Source of the DNA: Oribacterium sp.
Lineage (GTDB): Bacteria > Bacillota > Clostridia > Lachnospirales > Lachnospiraceae
DNA: 64,000 bases
Reading direction: 5' to 3'
Assembly (NCBI GenBank): GCA_004554245.1
Contig: SFND01000013.1
Span: forward strand, 28,600 to 92,599
Positions 34,340 through 43,143 of the stretch are shown piece by piece. Under the pieces are notes generated by a model. The model had not been told where the DNA came from and ran no database searches. It saw only the letters and a program-made list of their open reading frames with translations. Position numbers and translations under genes: made by a program. The stretch's first letter is position 1. Each line of letters starts with the position of its first letter.

Positions 34340-35464
34340 TTAGTCGAGCTCGTAGATGTCGCCGTACTTAGCTTCGAAATCAGCCTTGTTTGACGGAACA
34401 GTGATCTTACCGTCTACGATCTGCTGCTTCACATCCTGAACCTCAGCGAGAATAGCCGGGTCGATGTTGTCTGTGGTCGGAGCGAGATCAACACCTGCGT
34501 CTGCAAGGGTGTAGGTCTTTACGCCTGGCTCAACATTACCCTCTACGGTTGCCTTCGCTACATCGTATACAGCGTTATCTACACGCTTCATAGCGGATGT
34601 AAGGATGGTCTCCGGAGCGATGGAGGACTGATCGGAGTCAACGCCGATCGCCCAGATGCCGGCTTCCTTACAGCCATCGATGACACCGAGGCCGGTACCA
34701 CCAGCTGCGTGGAAGATCACGTCTGCGCCCTGTGCAACCATGTTGTTTGCAGCCGTCTTACCAGCAGCGGTATCTGCGAAGGAGTTTGCGTTGTTCTGGA
34801 GAACCTTGCAATCCGGGTTTGCATCGACCGCACCGGCAACGTAGCCGTAACCGAACTGGTTCATAAGGTCAGTCGCCATACCGAGAACGATACCTACGGT
34901 GTTGGTCTTGGTGGTCTTACCTGCTACATAACCTACGAGGTAGGAAGCCTGTGCCTGCTCGAACATAAGGGAAGTTACGTTAGGAACATCTGCGAGAGAA
35001 GCATCATCGACGATGGCGAACTTCATATCCGGGTTCGCTGCGCTCTCATCCTTCAGTGCATCTGCGAGTGCGTAGCCGATGCAGATGATCATGTCGTAAT
35101 CCTCATCGATATAGGTCTCGATGTTTGGCTTGTAATCAGCGTCGGTGTGGGACTCGAGGTAAGAAGCCTGGAAGCCGAGCTCGTCTGCTGCCTTGGAAAG
35201 GCCTGCCCATGCGGACTGGTTGAAGGAACCATCATTTACACCACCGACATCGGTTACGATACCGATCTTCACGTCGGAAGCGTCCTTACCGGTAGCCTCT
35301 GCGGCTGCTGTGGTCTCTGCTGCTGCGGCCTCGGTTCCTGCCTCTGCTGCAGCTGTGGTCTCTGCAGATGCTGCTGTGGTCTCTGCTGGCTTGCTGGAAC
35401 CGCATGCTGCAAGAGAAGCAACCATGGATGCGGCCATAAATGCGGCAATCATTCTCTTTTTCAT
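34340..35464 (-). CDS. bmpA: BMP-family nucleoside-binding lipoprotein
   Basis: A 374-residue lipoprotein: signal MKKRMIAAFMAASMVASLAAC with lipobox Cys21, an Ala/Thr/Glu tether (about 22-60), then the BMP fold: KIGIVTDVGGVNDGSFNQSA, AGLSKAADELG, and the hinge segment ADVIFHAAGGTGLGVIDGCKEAG, AIGVDSDQS. It should deliver nucleosides to the NupOPQ-like transporter, although its gene is separated from nupO by yjjI and yjjW. AGGAAAG precedes the ATG at 35464. A good promoter lies 70 bp upstream. Confidence 0.9.
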   Translation of the reverse strand: MKKRMIAAFMAASMVASLAACGSSKPAETTAASAETTAAAEAGTEAAAAETTAAAEATGKDASDVKIGIVTDVGGVNDGSFNQSAWAGLSKAADELGFQASYLESHTDADYKPNIETYIDEDYDMIICIGYALADALKDESAANPDMKFAIVDDASLADVPNVTSLMFEQAQASYLVGYVAGKTTKTNTVGIVLGMATDLMNQFGYGYVAGAVDANPDCKVLQNNANSFADTAAGKTAANNMVAQGADVIFHAAGGTGLGVIDGCKEAGIWAIGVDSDQSSIAPETILTSAMKRVDNAVYDVAKATVEGNVEPGVKTYTLADAGVDLAPTTDNIDPAILAEVQDVKQQIVDGKITVPSNKADFEAKYGDIYELD

Positions 35465-35536
35465 AAATACTTTCCTCCTATGTATCGGCCATGGATGGCC
35501 GAAAAACATTTCTCCCGTAATGGGAAACACAGAAAC

Positions 35537-35565
35537 ATTATAAGTGTTTTACCCGCTGTTTACAA
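35537..35565 (-). promoter_or_regulatory. Promoter of bmpA
   Basis: On the minus strand TTGTAA (35565-35560), 17-bp spacer, TATAAT (35542-35537), giving a leader of about 65 nt. Confidence 0.75.
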
Positions 35566-35626
35566 GAATGAATACCTGTCATAACCGCCCATATGCCCAA
35601 ATTTCATAGAATTTTAAGGAAGTCAA

Positions 35627-35740
35627 GGAGCGGAGGAATAAGCATCCGCTTATTCCGTAGCGATATCTCACCGGGCTGTGCCCGGTGCCCGCAGGGCTGA
35701 CGCTGGCCATCCTCAGGCCAGTGTCAGGGAGCGAAGAATT
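35627..35740. repeat. Family B three-hairpin element after the hydrolase gene
   Basis: Inverted relative to the sdaAA copy: hairpins GGAATAAGC/GCTTATTCC, ACCGGGC-TGT-GCCCGGT, GCCC-GCA-GGGC and CTGACGCTGGCC/GGCCAGTGTCAG. About 50 positions match the 20.3-kb copy, including GGGCACCGGGCACAGCCCGG. It is flanked by similar 13-mers GGAGCGGAGGAAT (35627) and GGAGCGAAGAATT (35728), the second being the 3' end of the hydrolase gene. As at 20.3 kb, the flanks are about 100 bp apart. Confidence 0.7.
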
Positions 35741-36482
35741 CGATGATCTTCTGGATGGCGAGGTCCATGCAGGCTGGGTTGCTGAAGGGGTGATCAGCGT
35801 TTTCGACTTCGATGAGTTCGATGACGTTGTCGTCGCTGAACTTCCGGGTGACCTCGATCGGGGCCATCTCATCCTTCGTGCCGTGGATCATGAGGATGGA
35901 TTCGGCGTAATCCATGAAGTCGCAGCTGCTGATGTCATGGGCTCGGAGATCGTCGAAGAAGTCTTCGGTGAGTTTGATCTTCCGGTCGAAGCCGCGGAGG
36001 ATCTCCTTGCCCTTCCGGAGCTTATCCCAGTCCTCCTGGGTGACGCCGGCGGCGATGGAGTCGTACATCTTAATCGCCGGGCAGCGGAAGGCGATGCGTT
36101 TAAACGGGTTGTCGCCATGCTCCGCGAGGTAGCGGAGGGTGATGTAGGCACCGAAGCTCGAGGAGTAGTTATAGACGTCCTCGGCGTGCATGGTCTCCCG
36201 CACGTAACGGGTGACGAGGTCGAGGTAGGTGCAGCACTCGTCGAGGATCAGCTTGTTGCGGGCGTCTTTTCCGTGGCATGGCCAGTCGAAGCAGACGACG
36301 CCGTAGCCGTGGTACTTCGTGGTGAGACGCTCGGCGAATTTCTCGATGGCTTTGTTATCCTTGTTGCCACCGAAGCCGTAGGTCGCGACGACGATGTGCG
36401 GGAGGTCATGAAGGTCCTTATTATAGTAGAGCTTGCAGCGAATGCTGAAGCCGGATTCGTTGATGTCGAAGTATTTTTCCAT
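35724..36482 (-). CDS. Alpha/beta hydrolase
   Basis: A 252-residue cytoplasmic serine hydrolase. The oxyanion region is VATYGFGGNKDNK, the nucleophile elbow is YNYSSSFGAYITL (Ser in S-S-S-F-G), the acid is in MIHGTKDEMAPIE and the catalytic His is in ENADHPFSN. It resembles small carboxylesterases or dienelactone-hydrolase-like proteins; the substrate is unknown. The ribosome site is weak (GAGGCAC). Its last codons form one flank of the family B repeat. Confidence 0.75.
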   Translation of the reverse strand: MEKYFDINESGFSIRCKLYYNKDLHDLPHIVVATYGFGGNKDNKAIEKFAERLTTKYHGYGVVCFDWPCHGKDARNKLILDECCTYLDLVTRYVRETMHAEDVYNYSSSFGAYITLRYLAEHGDNPFKRIAFRCPAIKMYDSIAAGVTQEDWDKLRKGKEILRGFDRKIKLTEDFFDDLRAHDISSCDFMDYAESILMIHGTKDEMAPIEVTRKFSDDNVIELIEVENADHPFSNPACMDLAIQKIIEFFAP

Positions 36483-36501
36483 GTTGTGCCTCGAATTTAA
36501 T

Positions 36502-36612
36502 TCGTGAAATGGTGTGCGGGCAAGGGGTCTGACCCCACTTCGTCAGGGGTCAGACCCCGGGGTTCCGGCTGAATTCACGTCGTGAAATGGTGTGCAGGAA
36601 GGGGCAGACCCC
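36502..36612. repeat. Family D double palindrome with flanking direct repeat
   Basis: GGGGTCTGACCCC (36524-36536) and GGGGTCAGACCCC (36546-36558), with a third degraded version AGGGGCAGACCCCT at 36599-36612. The segment TCGTGAAATGGTGTGCGGG at 36502-36520 recurs almost exactly near 36580-36598. Transcripts of the MATE gene would end in this region. Confidence 0.75.
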
Positions 36613-36618
36613 TCTCGA

Positions 36619-37980
36619 TCAGTTCTTCCGGCTCCAGCGGCGGAAGAAGTAGATCGTTTCGAGGATGCAACAGGTGGTCCAGCCGACCGGGTAGCCGAAG
36701 CCGACGCTGGCCGGTGTGTTCGCGATGAAGCGGGTCATGAAGAAGAGGTAGGTCTGGCGGACGGCGACGAAGCTCAGCAGCATGATGATCATCGGGCCGG
36801 TGGAGTCGCCACGGCCGCGGAGGGCACCGGCGAGGACGTGGTTCACGCTGTTAAACAGGAGGAAGAACACGTTCTGGCGCAGGAACAGCGTTCCGTAGAA
36901 GATGACATCCGGGTCCGGGGTGAAGAGTCCGACGGCTGGTGGGGCGAAAACCCAGAGGAACACGGCGAGGCCGACGTTCAGCATGAGGGTCATCACCACC
37001 GACGCCACGGTGCCTTCATTGGCCCGCTTCACCTTCTGGGCGCCGATGTTCTGCGAGACGAAGGTCGTCGAAGCCATGGCCATGCTCTGGATGAAGAGCA
37101 TGATAAAGGCGTCGAGCTTATTGTAGCTCGTCCAGCCGGCCATGCAGGCCGAACCGAAGTTGTTGATGTAGGACTGGACGAAAACGTTCGAGAACGCGGT
37201 GATGACGGACTGGATACCCGCCGGGAGGCCGACCGCCAGGATCTGCCGGAGCATCTTCGGGTCGATGCGGCAGTCGCGGAGGGTCAGGCGGTAGATGTCG
37301 TTCGTGCGCAGGAGCAGAAGCAGCGTGAGTCCCGCCGAGATGAACTGCGAGATGATCGTCGCGAGCGCCACGCCGAAGATGCCGAGGTGGAACTGCAGCA
37401 CGAACAGGAGGTCGAGGCCAATGTTTATGACGGAGGTCAGTACCAGGAAGTACAGTGGGCGGCGCGTATCACCGACCGCACGTAGGATGCCGGAGCCGAT
37501 GTTGTAGATGAGGAGGCCGGCGATGCCCGCGAAGTAGGTGCGGAGGTAGGTGCTGGCGTCGGCCATGACGTCGTCCGGAGTCGCCATGAAGTTGAGCATG
37601 AACGGTACGCCGAGGATACCGATGATGGTGAAGAGCACGCAGCATACGAAGGTGGTGGCCATGGTGGTCTCGATGGAATCATGCAGTCGCTCCATGTTTT
37701 TCGCGCCGAAATAGCGGCCGATGATAACACCGGCACCGATCGAGAAGCCGTTGAAGAAGAACACCGCCATGTTGACGATCATCGTGGTCGCGCCGACCGC
37801 CGCGAGGGCCTCGGTACTGACGTAGTTGCCGACGACGATCGAGTCGACGGTGTTGTACAGCATCTGGAAGATGTTGCCGAACATCAGCGGCAGCGCGAAA
37901 AGCATGATCTCCTTCGCGATGTTGCCCGTCGTCATGTCACGGGTGGTGGTTTTCTTTTTGATAGCGGTACTCTGCTCCAT
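36619..37980 (-). CDS. MATE-family multidrug/cation exporter
   Basis: A 453-residue antiporter with twelve predicted membrane helices in two related halves. The first half shows IMLFALPLMFGNIFQMLYNT VDSIVVGNYVS, and the second half starts QILAVGLPAGIQSVITAFSN with SYNKLDAFIMLFIQSMAMAS and FVSQNIGAQ. GGAGAG precedes the ATG at 37980. A 38-bp palindrome lies in its promoter region. The substrate is unknown. Confidence 0.88.
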   Translation of the reverse strand: MEQSTAIKKKTTTRDMTTGNIAKEIMLFALPLMFGNIFQMLYNTVDSIVVGNYVSTEALAAVGATTMIVNMAVFFFNGFSIGAGVIIGRYFGAKNMERLHDSIETTMATTFVCCVLFTIIGILGVPFMLNFMATPDDVMADASTYLRTYFAGIAGLLIYNIGSGILRAVGDTRRPLYFLVLTSVINIGLDLLFVLQFHLGIFGVALATIISQFISAGLTLLLLLRTNDIYRLTLRDCRIDPKMLRQILAVGLPAGIQSVITAFSNVFVQSYINNFGSACMAGWTSYNKLDAFIMLFIQSMAMASTTFVSQNIGAQKVKRANEGTVASVVMTLMLNVGLAVFLWVFAPPAVGLFTPDPDVIFYGTLFLRQNVFFLLFNSVNHVLAGALRGRGDSTGPMIIMLLSFVAVRQTYLFFMTRFIANTPASVGFGYPVGWTTCCILETIYFFRRWSRKN

Positions 37981-38100
37981 AAATCTCTCCAGTTCATCTA
38001 CATAAACATACAGGCCATGCTCCCGACCGTACAGGGCATCCTCTGCGATCACTGCGGGTTATCGCCTGCATGTGTCCGGGATATATATGTTCCAACATAA

Positions 38101-38138
38101 AAGTATGCATACCTATATCGCTATAGATATGCATACTT
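38101..38138. promoter_or_regulatory. 38-bp palindrome upstream of the MATE gene
   Basis: AAGTATGCATACCTATA pairs with TATAGATATGCATACTT around TCGC, with only one mismatched pair between the arms. It lies 120 bp before the MATE start codon. Symmetry of this size suits an operator for a dimeric regulator; without a GC core or U-tract it is a poor terminator. No regulator gene is adjacent. Confidence 0.55.
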
Positions 38139-38192
38139 CCATTTACAACTTATTTACATTATAGCACGATTCGCCGGGCGTTCCATGCTTTT

Positions 38193-38702
38193 TTACAGCT
38201 CGTCCGAGAGCTTCAGCACATCGTTCTCCGACATACACTCACGAAGCGCGCGGATGCCCGCCACCGGAATCTCGTCGAAGTTCTGTTCCTCTGGGTGAAT
38301 CGCGTTCTGCTCGCCGATAGCGAACGGAAGCTCGATCACGCCGTTCAGCGGTGTCCGGATGTCGTGGCTCATATTCGACAGGAAGCGGGCCTTCATCTCA
38401 CCTTCCCGCTTCGCCGCATCCGCCTGGTAGACGAGGTCGAGCTCCCGTCGCTTCACATCACTGATGCTTCGCACCGCACAGAGCACGTGGGTGACACGTC
38501 CCGTCTCATCCCGCTTCTTCATGAGGAAGGACAGGCGATGCCAGCTGCCGTCGACCATCTTATACTCGGTGTCGAGGATGTCGTCGTGCGCCATCCGCTC
38601 CGGGATGCTCGCAAGGTCCATAAATGTCTTCACTGCCGCACAGTACTCCGGTGCCACCAGTACGTCGCATACCTTCCGAAGCCCTGCCGTCGCCGGAAGC
38701 AC
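38193..38702 (-). pseudogene. Remnant of a PAS/histidine kinase gene
   Basis: The frame encodes the end of a PAS domain (EYKMVDGSWHRLSFLMKKRD, THVLCAVRSISDVKRRELD) and a histidine kinase dimerisation helix with the H-box FLSNMSHDIRTPLNGVIE. After the H-box the sequence jumps to an unrelated short tail ending at 38193, without N, G1 or G2 boxes. Upstream the PAS part is broken by stops around 38703-38720. It looks like an internally deleted, 5'-truncated hybrid kinase that can no longer bind ATP. Confidence 0.65.
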
Positions 38703-39020
38703 AGGGTGCTGTATTCAGAGAATCAGGACTTCGTATTTTATGATGGCACCGTCGCCGGACGTGCCGGGGCGCTGTATCTGGTGGTGCCGCGCGGGAATAC
38801 GGTTCGATTCCCAGTGAACCACCGCGCGCGGCCCGGAAATTTTCATGGACGAGCCGGCCGAAATACCGCAGATTCGATACGACTGGACATGCGATGCGTT
38901 TTTCGAAAATCGTGTATAGTTTCTCTCCCGCATCCGGTTTCGAGTGAGAAATCCTCAGTATTTCGCACATCTGGACTTAAATCTGATATGATATAAATAG
39001 ATTTTACAACTGTACGTGAG
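38703..39020. other. Decayed 5' sequence of the kinase remnant
   Basis: On the minus strand short stretches such as GAIIKYEVLIL resemble PAS sequence but are interrupted by stops and frame changes. Beyond 38900 nothing recognisable is present except an AT-rich segment just before the tandem repeats. Confidence 0.35.
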
Positions 39021-39165
39021 GGTGCCATGCAGGCACCGGGAGGCTGTGCGCTTCGTGCGCGGGTCTCAACAGAAAAGGGTGCCATGCAGGCACCGGGAGG
39101 TCTTCGCTTCCGTGCGCGGACTTCCAACAGAAGAGCGTGCCATACAGGCACCGAGGAGGTGACGG
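39021..39165 (+). repeat. Three tandem ~57-bp leader repeats, the last supplying the ribosome site
   Basis: Units start at 39021, 39078 and 39136 (spacing 57 and 58). Each begins with the stem-loop GGTGCC-ATGCA-GGCACC, then GGGAGG, and a segment with CTTCGT/CTTCCGT GCGCGG ending AACAGAA. The third unit is shorter; its CGAGGAGG is the Shine-Dalgarno sequence for the ATG at 39166, so the first two units carry decoy ribosome sites behind hairpins. Confidence 0.75.
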
Positions 39166-40995
39166 ATGAGAAAGAGAGACATTGCCTTCGGGCTGGGGCT
39201 TATGATGATGGCGATCTCACTGTCGGCATGTTCAGGATCGAAGAAGAATCCGGCAGCGACGGAAGGTCCGACCGTGGTCGAGGCGACAGAAACAGCGGAT
39301 GCGACGGGGCAGAATCCGGGCGCAGATGAGGATGCTTCCCAAAAGGGGCCAGGCGCCGTGAATGATGCTTCCGGAAACGGGCAGGATGCAGCGGGCGACA
39401 CCACAGGAAAACAAGATGGTACCGGCACAGATGCGTCAGGCCAGGGCGACGCGCAGGGCGTGCAGCACATTCCGCTCACGGTGGCAGAGCGCAGTCTGAG
39501 CGCCTGCAAACCGGACAGCTATGCGACGATGGCGCAGTACGACTACTTCACGCTCGAGCTGGATGCAGAGACGGCGAAGCAGTATCCGGCGCTCCAGCGT
39601 GCCCTCGTGCAGGCGGCGAAGGACGAAACCGCCCGCGCACAGAAGTCGATCGCGGATCTCTCCACGGAGTACCAGGAGCTGACCGCTGAATGGAGCGATT
39701 ACGAGGGCCATATGAGTGAGAGCGTTAAGCCGCATGTGATGCGCGCGGATTCCAGAATCGTGAGCGTACTCTGTAGCTTCGAGGATTATCATGGCGGCGC
39801 GCACGGTTACTACTACAGTTACGGACTGAACTATGATGTGGTGAGTGGCCGGGAGCTGAAGCTCTCCGATGTGGTGTCGAAGAAGGACAAATTCATCGAG
39901 CTCGTGCGCGACAAGTTCGAAGAGAAGTACGCAAACGACTCGTATATGCTGACGAACGCGGGCGAGTACCTCGCAACCCTCGGGGATGAGGAGTATGCGA
40001 GCACGCCATGGATCATGGATTCCGAAAGCATTACCCTTTTCTTCGCGCCGTACGTCCTCGGCACCTACGCGGACGGTGCGCAGGAAGTCAGCATTTACTT
40101 TGACGAGGCACCGGAGCTTTTCGCTGCGAAGTACCTCGACACCTGCGCGGACTACGTCATCCCGCTGCTTCCGGCCCGTTCGTATGAGGCCAATGCAGGC
40201 GACGGGAAGCGTGTGGCGATCGACGTGGACTTCGACTACAACGACGAGTACGGAAGCTACGCCCGGGAGTACGTGATCGGCAACACCCGCATCCGCCCGG
40301 AGGGCTACAGCTACTCTTCGGACAGCTATATCGTGGTTGCCGGCGGAAAGCACTACCTCTATACCTTCTCGTCTGCTGAAAATGACTATTCGATGCTGGA
40401 GGTCGTGGATGTGGATACAAAGAGCCTCGATGAAAGCCGCACCGAAAATGCAGGCCTGGGTGGCGTGGACTATACCTGGGACGAGGGCGACAGCTATGAT
40501 ACGAGCTGCCTCCGTGGACCGGCATTCACCGATCCTTCCGATGTCGTGCTTTCACGTCGTCTCGAAGTCCTCGGGACGACGAACGGCTATCGATCCTGCC
40601 ATGTCGGTACCGATGGCTATCCGGCTGCGAATGACGAGCTCTACACGATTCTGACCAGCTTCGCCATCCGCGCGAAAAAGGATCTTAAGCTCGACGTCGT
40701 CGACGCGAGCGGAAAGAAGACCGGCACGAAGACCGTTCCGGCCGGTACCTACCTCTTCGATATGCGCACCGATGGCGAGAGCTTCGTGGATCTTCAGACG
40801 ATCGACGCATCGGCCCTCGGAATCAACGATGAAAGCGAGTGGAAGTACTTCCAGATCGCGGATCGGAGTACCGACCACATCAACCTCACGAAGCCGATCT
40901 ACCGCGTCCACATCGATCACTCCGACGGCTGGCCGTACCACGTGAACGGCGTCGAAGAAGACAGCCTATTCGAAGGCATCATGTACGCAGGATAA
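39166..40995 (+). CDS. Large lipoprotein with DUF3298-type domain
   Basis: A 609-residue lipoprotein. The signal peptide ends in SLSAC with lipobox Cys22; a Gly/Asp/Ala-rich tether follows to about residue 100. The middle matches the DUF4163/DUF3298 (RsiV-like) arrangement: YDYFTLELDAETAKQYPALQ, then DYHGGAHGYYYSYGLNYDV and GRELKLSDVVSKKDKFIELV. The C-terminal third (residues about 390-609) has repeated beta-type segments and VHIDHSDGWPYHVNG. It is anchored outside the membrane. Such domains sense or bind unknown ligands; RsiV binds lysozyme, but no sigma factor is next to this gene. Confidence 0.7.
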   Translation: MRKRDIAFGLGLMMMAISLSACSGSKKNPAATEGPTVVEATETADATGQNPGADEDASQKGPGAVNDASGNGQDAAGDTTGKQDGTGTDASGQGDAQGVQHIPLTVAERSLSACKPDSYATMAQYDYFTLELDAETAKQYPALQRALVQAAKDETARAQKSIADLSTEYQELTAEWSDYEGHMSESVKPHVMRADSRIVSVLCSFEDYHGGAHGYYYSYGLNYDVVSGRELKLSDVVSKKDKFIELVRDKFEEKYANDSYMLTNAGEYLATLGDEEYASTPWIMDSESITLFFAPYVLGTYADGAQEVSIYFDEAPELFAAKYLDTCADYVIPLLPARSYEANAGDGKRVAIDVDFDYNDEYGSYAREYVIGNTRIRPEGYSYSSDSYIVVAGGKHYLYTFSSAENDYSMLEVVDVDTKSLDESRTENAGLGGVDYTWDEGDSYDTSCLRGPAFTDPSDVVLSRRLEVLGTTNGYRSCHVGTDGYPAANDELYTILTSFAIRAKKDLKLDVVDASGKKTGTKTVPAGTYLFDMRTDGESFVDLQTIDASALGINDESEWKYFQIADRSTDHINLTKPIYRVHIDHSDGWPYHVNGVEEDSLFEGIMYAG

Positions 40996-41016
40996 TATAC
41001 ACACCGGATAATATAT

Positions 41017-41056
41017 ACGCCGCGGACGGAGCTCTTTCTCCGGCCGCGGCGTTTTG
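41017..41056 (+). terminator. Terminator of the DUF3298 lipoprotein gene
   Basis: ACGCCGCGG ... CCGCGGCGT with an internal GGAG/CTCC stem, followed by TTTTG. Confidence 0.75.
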
Positions 41057-41107
41057 ATTATTCGGAACCTGCCGATATTTCCGCTCCGTGCGCAAAGCAG
41101 ATCGCCA

Positions 41108-41135
41108 TAAAAAACAACCGGGGAGTATTCCCCGG
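41108..41135 (-). terminator. Terminator of the oxidoreductase gene
   Basis: On the minus strand CCGGGGAATACTCCCCGG followed by TTGTTTTTT, about 30 bp after the stop. Confidence 0.85.
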
Positions 41136-41166
41136 CTGCGCTGTTATGTAAATCCTGATTACTGCA

Positions 41167-42192
41167 TCAGATATAATACTCCATCGGGTAGGTGAGGTAT
41201 GCGTTCGGGTCGAACTGGTCGACGGTGACATAACCTGCCGGTGCGTTCAGGAGCTGCGGGAGACGGTTTACGATGGTCGCGCAGGTGTGCTCGACGGTTG
41301 CCGGCTTCACTACGTGGAACTCGGTATCCGGCTCGCCGGAGATCTTCCAGTCACACATATCACCGTCGTCCGGTCCGTAAACCTTACCGATGGTCTCCTC
41401 CTCTACGATGATGCCCTGCATGGTCTCGATCGTTACGACTGCAGACATACCGATGCACTTTCCCGCCTCGATGGTCTTGCCGAGGGTCTCGGAATAGATG
41501 TCGTGGTCGATGATGTACGGTACATGCTTCTGTGTGATCGACTTGATCGTCAGACCAAGCTTGTTACAGATGGCCTCACTCGCGTTCCATGCGTAGGACG
41601 GCTCAAATGCTGCCGGATGCGCGATCTGCGCCTCGAACTCTTCCTTCGTAAGATCACAGCCGTGTGCCTTCGCGAGTGCGAGTCCGTACTCGTCGACATT
41701 GTAGCTGTATGCGCCCTTGATCTTCGTGATCTTATGCATGCCACCTGCGACCAGACCGACGATATTGATCCAGAAAATATCCTGCATGCCGCTGCCCGCG
41801 ATGGTGCAGCCGGTCTCCTTCGCCAGCGCATCGAGCCTGTTAATCTGTGCCGCTGCCGTGGTCCACGGATAAATCGCTTCCTCACAGGTGGTGATGACGT
41901 TAATGCCACGTGCCACGCACTTCTCTACATGATCATAGATGTCGTTGATGAAGCTGAACAGCGTCACGATCGCCACATCTGCATCGCACTCATCGAGCAC
42001 CTTATCGGCGTCGTTCGAGATGAGGATGCCGGTCTTCAGACCGAGCCCCGCGAAATCACCGATATCCATGCCCACCACAGCCGGATTCACATCGATCGCA
42101 CCTACGATCTGTGCGCCATGCTCATACAGATAGCGGATGATGTACTTCGCCATCTTACCACAGCCATACTGAACGACCTTAATCTTCTCCAT
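41167..42192 (-). CDS. NAD(P)-dependent oxidoreductase like 2,4-diaminopentanoate dehydrogenase
   Basis: A 341-residue protein with a DapB-type Rossmann N-terminus ([32 protein letters not shown]) and a C-terminal domain beginning near [20 protein letters not shown]. Length and layout match Ord, the 2,4-diaminopentanoate dehydrogenase of clostridial ornithine fermentation, and its unnamed relatives. No other ornithine pathway genes (oraSE, ortAB, orr) are nearby, so the assignment is by similarity only. AAAGGAGG precedes the ATG at 42192. The MerR gene immediately upstream reads the same way and may be its regulator. Confidence 0.6.
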   Translation of the reverse strand: MEKIKVVQYGCGKMAKYIIRYLYEHGAQIVGAIDVNPAVVGMDIGDFAGLGLKTGILISNDADKVLDECDADVAIVTLFSFINDIYDHVEKCVARGINVITTCEEAIYPWTTAAAQINRLDALAKETGCTIAGSGMQDIFWINIVGLVAGGMHKITKIKGAYSYNVDEYGLALAKAHGCDLTKEEFEAQIAHPAAFEPSYAWNASEAICNKLGLTIKSITQKHVPYIIDHDIYSETLGKTIEAGKCIGMSAVVTIETMQGIIVEEETIGKVYGPDDGDMCDWKISGEPDTEFHVVKPATVEHTCATIVNRLPQLLNAPAGYVTVDQFDPNAYLTYPMEYYI

Positions 42193-42303
42193 ATCTTCCT
42201 CCTTTGCAGACCCTGTGGGTCTCATCAAACACGAACTTTTCTGATATCTCCACTATAAGGTCTGCGGTCGGAAGAGAGTCAAGCGAATTCTGTTTGTTAA
42301 ATA

Positions 42304-43143
42304 TCAAACGAAACGCACCGGTACCTGGAGGCGCATGAACATGCTGCGCTTCTCTGAGTCGAAGACGTTGAACTCGGTGATGATCTCGCAGATGTAGTCG
42401 CCGTCGAGGATCCAGCCCTGCGCGCGGCAGTGGTCGCGGAGCTTCAGCGCGTATGCGATCTCCTCGTCGAAGGAATCGAGGTAGATGCAGGCGAACATAC
42501 CGCTGTCGAGGACCTTCACGCCCGGCACGATGTCCCGGTCCTTGTGGTCCACGAAGACGAAGCTCTCCTCCGGGACGAAACGGCCCTCCTCGAAGTTCGC
42601 CAGCGTGATTGAGGTGCCGACATTATACGAGTGGACGTGGAGGAAGCCCTTCTTCACGAGCTCCTGTCGAAGCCCCATCAGCTCTTCCTCGAAGGAATCC
42701 GCGTCCATCGCATAGAAATTGTGGCGGCACGGGCGCCCATAGGTATAGCGGCGATCAATGTACTCGAGCGACACCGTGCCGTTCGTCGGCGACTTCCGGT
42801 ACTTCTCGATCGACGCGATCGCGCGCTCCACGGCGGCATGCCGCGACTTCAGCTCCCGCATCTGCTCATGCAGCTGTTCGTTTTTCTTCACCAGCAGCGT
42901 CTCGATCAGCGTGATATCCTCCTTCTCGAGGATGTTCTGGATCTCGGACAGACTCATCCCGAGCTCCTTCATATACGCGATCATATCGAGCCGCGCGTTC
43001 TGCGTGATGTCGTAGTAGCGGTAGCCCGTCTTCGGGTCCGTCCGCCGCGGCTTCAGCAGATTCATCTCATCGTAGAGCCGAAGCGTCGCCACCGTGATGC
43101 CATTCATCTCTGCCATCCGACCGATGCTCACCAGATTATTCAT
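42304..43143 (-). CDS. MerR-family regulator with GyrI-like effector domain
   Basis: A 279-residue activator of the BmrR type. The N-terminal MerR helix-turn-helix reads VSIGRMAEMNGITVATLRLY DEMNLLKPRRTDPKTGYRYY. A coiled coil follows (residues about 75-115), then a GyrI/AraC-effector-like C-terminal domain (RFVPEESFVFVDHKDRD, GMFACIYLDSFDEE) that in relatives binds drugs or small cations. GCAGGAGG precedes the ATG. It is 111 bp upstream of the oxidoreductase gene on the same strand. Confidence 0.85.
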   Translation of the reverse strand: MNNLVSIGRMAEMNGITVATLRLYDEMNLLKPRRTDPKTGYRYYDITQNARLDMIAYMKELGMSLSEIQNILEKEDITLIETLLVKKNEQLHEQMRELKSRHAAVERAIASIEKYRKSPTNGTVSLEYIDRRYTYGRPCRHNFYAMDADSFEEELMGLRQELVKKGFLHVHSYNVGTSITLANFEEGRFVPEESFVFVDHKDRDIVPGVKVLDSGMFACIYLDSFDEEIAYALKLRDHCRAQGWILDGDYICEIITEFNVFDSEKRSMFMRLQVPVRFV

